This document shows positions 7,343-10,381 of a stretch of DNA of 10,381 bases, piece by piece. This DNA is from Phycisphaerae bacterium (GTDB lineage: Bacteria; Planctomycetota; Phycisphaerae; UBA1845; UTPLA1), in the NCBI GenBank assembly GCA_029259995.1, contig JAJDEC010000303.1:1-10381 (forward strand). Reading direction: 5' to 3'. Below the pieces are notes generated by a model, which saw nothing but the letters and a program-made list of their open reading frames with translations, was not told the DNA's origin and did no database searches. How positions within the stretch are numbered: position 1 is the first letter of the stretch; every line of letters starts with the position of its first letter. The translations under genes and the position numbers were made by a program.

Positions 7343-8920
7343 ATGCGTAGAAACGCCGAGACAATCCGATCAAACTGCGGTGCAACGTTGAACGTGTCAC
7401 GTCGCACGTGCGTTGCGGCCGGAATGATTCTGTTCGCCGCGGCGACCGGCCTCCGTGCCGGGCCGCCCGTCAATTTTGACTTCGAAGACGGTCTCACGGG
7501 CTGGATGACCGATGGTGAAGTCACGGTCCAGCAGGCCCTCTCCGGAAACCATGTCGCGATGCTCCGCGAGACGAACGGCGGACTCAGTCGCATCTACCAG
7601 GACTTTACGCTCTCTGGTTCGATCGACTGGCTCACTTTCCAGTGCCGACTCGCATCCCCGCCGCCGGTCTCCGGCCCCTGGCCGCCGGACAGCATCACGG
7701 TCTACCTGACCGACACGACGACGGGCACACGAATGGTCGGCACAGGCCTTCCGCCCGATTTTTCTGACGCCCTGATCTACCAGGATTCCCACATGATGTC
7801 GCTGGCTTCAGAGCCTTACGCTTTCGTCGATTCCGCGCCGCCCAACCAGCTTCAGATGATTCGAATAGACGTGCGCGAAATCACGAACGATCGAGACGTT
7901 CGGCTCGAATTCGCATTCAATCACGCCGAGAATGAGATCGAAAGTTTTGTCGTGATCGATGGCCTGCAACTCGATTGCCCTCCGGGCTACTGTTGCAGCC
8001 CCGATCTGAGCGTCATCAACCCGATCGACGATGGTCTAGACTGTACGACAGACACTTGTCATTCCGACACCGGCGAAGTTACGCATGAAAGCAACGGCTG
8101 TTGCCCGCAATGCAGCGATTCCTCCGCCAATGTCGTGATCATGATCGATGTCACAGGTAGCATTAACGATGCCGAACTCAACCATGAAAAAGAAGCGGCA
8201 CGATCATTCCTCGAGGCTTTCCAACAGGCCGATCCACGGCCCTATGTCGTGATCGGCCGGTTTTCGACTCAAGTCACGGACGACGCCGAAATCGTTGAGC
8301 CCTCCGTGTGGACGACCGACTACGGTGATTCCGGCGAAGGTCCCGGCCCCGCCACGGGGCTTTTCGCCGCCATCGACAACATGGACAATCCGAACGGCAA
8401 TACCCACATTGCCGCGGCGATTGCCGTCGCCCGCGCCAAGATTCAAATGGCGCCGGAGCCTGATTTGCGAAACTACATCGTCCTTATCTCGGACGGACAG
8501 GCCAACAGGCCAACGGGTTCCACGTGGAATGATCCATGCGAATACGATCCCGCCATGGATTGCTTCAGCGGCTGCGGCATTTCGAAGCGCGGCTGGTGCT
8601 TGGCCGATCAGGAGGCGCGGCTTGCCGAAACAGAAGACGACATCTCGATCATCGCCGTGTTCTTCGACGGCGGCGGCGGATGTGCCCACGACTGCGGCGA
8701 GTACTTCATGAGCCGCGCCATCGCCACGCTGCCGCCTGGCCAGAATCCGGACGACAATCCGTTCTTCGTCGATGAACCCGCCGATCTGGTCTGCGCCTTC
8801 AACGATATTGTCCAGACAATCTCGTGCGACGACGGCGACCCTTGCACGACTGACAGCTGCGAGAATGGTCAGTGCCTCCATACGCCCATCGTCTCGCCCA
8901 ATTGTGGAGGTGAGCCGTAA
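7343..8920 (+). CDS. Secreted vWA-domain protein with CTDC-type cysteine motifs
   Basis: The 525-residue protein has a GGAG ribosome site at 7332-7335, seven bases before the ATG. A signal peptide covers residues 1-39: a long polar/basic n-region, hydrophobic core CVAAGMILFAAATGL, and cleavage after LRA. Residues about 42-210 resemble a jelly-roll module starting FDFEDGLTGW. A von Willebrand factor A domain follows with a full metal-binding (MIDAS) set: D269-x-T271-x-S273, T354 and D384 (in LISDGQAN). Two Cys motifs flank it: DDGLDCTTDTC at 229-239 and CDDGDPCTTDSC at 495-506, the latter followed by C511 and H513. Such motifs recur in surface proteins of Planctomycetota and Myxococcota. The vWA fold usually binds protein ligands through a divalent cation, so adhesion or protein binding outside the cell is inferred. 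No C-terminal sorting signal is visible. It lies 72 bases after the previous gene and is probably transcribed separately or as a loose operon end. Confidence 0.93.
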   Translation: MRRNAETIRSNCGATLNVSRRTCVAAGMILFAAATGLRAGPPVNFDFEDGLTGWMTDGEVTVQQALSGNHVAMLRETNGGLSRIYQDFTLSGSIDWLTFQCRLASPPPVSGPWPPDSITVYLTDTTTGTRMVGTGLPPDFSDALIYQDSHMMSLASEPYAFVDSAPPNQLQMIRIDVREITNDRDVRLEFAFNHAENEIESFVVIDGLQLDCPPGYCCSPDLSVINPIDDGLDCTTDTCHSDTGEVTHESNGCCPQCSDSSANVVIMIDVTGSINDAELNHEKEAARSFLEAFQQADPRPYVVIGRFSTQVTDDAEIVEPSVWTTDYGDSGEGPGPATGLFAAIDNMDNPNGNTHIAAAIAVARAKIQMAPEPDLRNYIVLISDGQANRPTGSTWNDPCEYDPAMDCFSGCGISKRGWCLADQEARLAETEDDISIIAVFFDGGGGCAHDCGEYFMSRAIATLPPGQNPDDNPFFVDEPADLVCAFNDIVQTISCDDGDPCTTDSCENGQCLHTPIVSPNCGGEP

Positions 8921-8933
8921 GATTGGGCGCGTT

Positions 8934-8949
8934 CGCGGTAGGGACCGCG
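8934..8949 (+). terminator. GC-rich hairpin after the vWA gene, possible terminator stem
   Basis: CGCGGT (8934-8939) and ACCGCG (8944-8949) form a perfect 6-bp stem with an AGGG loop, 13 bases after the stop codon. No T-tract follows, because the insertion sequence begins at the last base of the stem. It may be a terminator cut off from its T-tract, or a chance palindrome. Confidence 0.35.
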
Positions 8950-8967
8950 TAGTGTCCAAAAACTCAA
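8949..8967 (+). repeat. Left terminal inverted repeat of the IS
   Basis: GTAGTGTCCAAAAACTCAA is the exact reverse complement of 10229-10247. Similarity stops sharply on the inner side. Its outermost G is also the last base of the hairpin stem at 8934-8949. Confidence 0.95.
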
Positions 8968-9090
8968 TCGCGCACCAGAACATTGTCGTCGCCGTTCAGG
9001 ATGTAACGCATCTTCGAGTGCGTGGAATTGGTCAGGGCGCACGGCGAGCACGAACTTGCGGCGACAGCGTATCTGTCGGTCGGAGTCAAG

Positions 9091-10167
9091 CTACGCCGCC
9101 TGGCGATAGTAATACTGGAGGATTCCGCCGAGCCGTTGTCGGCAAGCGATTGGGCCGATGTCGAGGCCGACATCTTCGGCGGGATCGATTAGCCGATTAC
9201 TGAGGCCTTGGTGATTTCGTTCCTGATGGTAGTGTTTCGCAAATTCGTCGATCGCTGTTCGTAACGAATGCTCTCCGAAGAAGATCATGCGGCTCAAACA
9301 ACTCTCTTTGATCGTGCGCACAAACCGCTCCGCGAATGCGTTCAAATTCGGCGAACGCGGTGGAAGTCGAACAGCATTGATGCCTTCCCGCCCTAGGAAT
9401 TCTCGGTATTCGGCGGTGAAGATCGTGTCACGATCCATGACCAAGTATCGAGTCCCCAGCAGAAATCCGGAGTCCGGATCGGTCACGTTACGAGCGATCT
9501 GTTTGATCCAATTCGCATGTGGGTTGCGCGTGATGCCGGCGATGTGCACGCGCCGATTGGACAACTTGATGAAGAAAAGCACGTAATACCGCAGCAGGCC
9601 ATGGCGCGACCAGACCTCCACCGTGAAAAAGTCAGTCGCGGACATCGACTCCCAATGTGCTTTGAGGAAGGTGGACCATGGCATTCGTTTGCCGCGCTCG
9701 GGCGCCGGATCGATACCATGTGCCTTCAGAATATTGGAGATCGTTCCCCGAGAGACCTCATGGCCGAGGTTGTAGAGCGCCCCCATGATTTTCGTGAGTC
9801 CCCAGGTTGGATTCTCGTTCGCCAGGCGGATCGTCAGTTCTGCAATCATCTTCGCGACGCGCGGCCGCCCGGGGCCGCGTTTGCTGCTGTAGTCCCACTT
9901 CTGGGCAATCAGCTTCCGATGCCAAGCCAGTATTGTGTCGGGCGTAACGATCGACGCGAACTGCCCCAGGACCCTCCGTCCCAGAACCTTCCCCTTGACC
10001 GCCAACCGCCGTCGCTCGTCGTCGGTGAAGCGGATCCGTTTACCCTTGAGTTTGCTCTTGAGGACTCGATTCTCTTCCTGAATGTAGGCGATGACGTCGT
10101 TCTGTTGTCGGTTGATCCATCTGGCCAACGTCACCAACAGAAACTGCCATGCTTGGAGAACGTTCAT
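9091..10167 (-). CDS. IS transposase, rve-type DDE integrase core
   Basis: The 358-residue protein is encoded inside the 19-bp inverted repeats. It cuts and joins the element's DNA ends. The N-terminal part has a coiled-coil-like basic stretch (about 28-60), then TPDTILAWHRKL (75-86), a KRGPGRPR segment (96-103) and a second helix-turn-helix-like pattern PTWGLTKIMGALYNLGHEVS (120-139). The catalytic core carries D179 (in SATDFF), D245 (in VMDRD) and E280 (in LNAFAERFVRTIKE), with 34 residues between the last two. The length is normal for the group and all three acidic residues are present, so it looks active. The chosen ATG has a GAGG just two bases upstream; no better-placed site was seen. 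The gene runs opposite to the three genes before it. Confidence 0.94.
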   Translation of the reverse strand: MNVLQAWQFLLVTLARWINRQQNDVIAYIQEENRVLKSKLKGKRIRFTDDERRRLAVKGKVLGRRVLGQFASIVTPDTILAWHRKLIAQKWDYSSKRGPGRPRVAKMIAELTIRLANENPTWGLTKIMGALYNLGHEVSRGTISNILKAHGIDPAPERGKRMPWSTFLKAHWESMSATDFFTVEVWSRHGLLRYYVLFFIKLSNRRVHIAGITRNPHANWIKQIARNVTDPDSGFLLGTRYLVMDRDTIFTAEYREFLGREGINAVRLPPRSPNLNAFAERFVRTIKESCLSRMIFFGEHSLRTAIDEFAKHYHQERNHQGLSNRLIDPAEDVGLDIGPIACRQRLGGILQYYYRQAA

Positions 10168-10228
10168 GGCCTCGATTCTATCTGAAGCTTGATCTAGGAC
10201 GATTCACATGGTACGAATTCAACGTCGT

Positions 10229-10247
10229 TTGAGTTTTTGGACACTAC
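10229..10247 (-). repeat. Right terminal inverted repeat of the IS
   Basis: On the plus strand this reads TTGAGTTTTTGGACACTAC, a perfect 19-base inverted match to 8949-8967. The transposase start lies 61 bases inside it; that gap would hold the transposase promoter, but only weak -35/-10 candidates are visible (for example TTGAAT on the minus strand). Confidence 0.95.
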
Positions 10248-10350
10248 AGGCGGAAGCGGTAAGTCCTCAATTGGGGTCAGGTTACGCGCGAAATCCAACC
10301 AGCACGGCAGTTAACCGTCCGTGTCTTCGATTTCTTAGGAAAGGGGTCAC
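10248..10350. other. Intergenic DNA between the IS and the tRNA
   Basis: No gene is seen. It contains a near-palindrome CCTCAATTGGGG at 10265-10276 running into GTCAGGTTACGCGCG, and a weak 5-bp stem CACGG/CCGTG (10303-10307 with 10319-10323). Neither has a T-tract that would support a terminator. Confidence 0.5.
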
Positions 10351-10381
10351 CTCCCCGAGTAGGACTCGAACCTACAACCTA
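10351..10381 (-). tRNA. tRNA 3' end, probably tRNA-Asn (partial, cut by window edge)
   Basis: Read on the minus strand there is a variable loop AGGTT, a T-arm with 5-bp stem GTAGG/CCTAC closing the loop TTCGAGT, the 3' acceptor strand TCGGGGA, and a G discriminator. The 3' CCA is not encoded, as GTG follows. The acceptor strand, the T-arm and G73 together match bacterial tRNA-Asn best, but the anticodon is outside the window, so the amino acid is only probable. Confidence 0.82.

Larger units (their letters stand above)
8949..10247 (-). mobile_element. Complete insertion sequence, 1299 bp, DDE transposase type
   Basis: Perfect 19-bp inverted repeats bound the element and enclose one intact transposase gene on the minus strand. 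No convincing target-site duplication flanks it: left outer bases are GGGACCGC, right outer bases AGGCGGAA. The exact ends are uncertain by a few bases; a TG...CA element would start at 8953 and end at 10243, leaving GTAG and CTAC as flanks. The 123 bases between the transposase stop and the left repeat hold no gene I can support. The transposase resembles the rve-type proteins of the IS3/IS481 group; I cannot assign an IS family name. Confidence 0.92.

Noticed and set aside
7397..7420. Twin-arginine (Tat) signal in the vWA protein (SRRTCVA)
   Set aside because: The residues after the arginine pair do not fit the F-L-K part of the consensus, so a Sec-type signal peptide is the simpler reading.
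8204..8983. Open frame of 259 codons on the minus strand crossing the vWA gene and the IS left end
   Set aside because: Its start lies inside the IS and its body is antisense to the vWA domain, so it cannot be an ancestral gene; no motif is seen.
8968..9090. Small passenger gene between the transposase and the IS left end
   Set aside because: Short open frames there overlap the transposase end or run through the inverted repeat and show no ribosome site or recognisable motif.
9517..10185. Plus-strand open frame of 222 codons inside the IS
   Set aside because: It is antisense to the transposase core, which carries all catalytic residues. The frame has no independent support.

Overview
This 10.4 kb window is GC-rich and looks chromosomal. 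It suggests a Planctomycetota-like (possibly Phycisphaerae) or similar large-genome bacterium. The basis is a giant exported Rhs/YD-repeat protein carrying Ig-like modules and a CHRD-like insert, next to a secreted von Willebrand factor A protein with 'DGxxCTTDxC' cysteine motifs. Those motifs are common in Planctomycetota and Myxococcota. The taxonomic call is inference; no marker gene is present.

Positions 3-6227 (+) hold the 3' part of one huge Rhs/polymorphic-toxin gene that starts upstream of the window. In order, the protein has three Ig-like modules, an Rhs N-terminal plug-like segment, a long YD-repeat array with three non-YD interruptions, an Rhs core ending in a PxxxxDPxG motif, a hydrophobic stretch, and a C-terminal tip resembling NucA/NucB-type DNases. 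The three interruptions are a Cys-rich loop, a CHRD-like domain, and a hydrophobic/Arg-rich/hydrophobic hairpin. Five bases after its stop lies a 345-codon gene of unknown family (6233-7270). By position it is the candidate immunity partner.

Positions 7343-8920 (+) encode a secreted protein with a signal peptide, a jelly-roll-like N-terminal part and a vWA domain with a MIDAS site, bracketed by two CTDC-type Cys motifs. It has its own good ribosome binding site and ends in a GC hairpin.

Immediately after that hairpin is a complete insertion sequence (8949-10247) with perfect 19-bp terminal inverted repeats and one intact DDE (rve-type) transposase on the minus strand. The last 31 bases are the 3' end of a tRNA on the minus strand, probably tRNA-Asn, cut by the window edge.

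Functionally, the Rhs gene and the following gene read as a toxin/candidate-immunity unit in an extracytoplasmic setting. The vWA protein is a separate surface or secreted adhesion-like product. The IS and tRNA mark a plausible accessory-region edge. The most distinctive features are the inserts within the YD array, which do not fit a plain Rhs shell, and the unknown partner gene.
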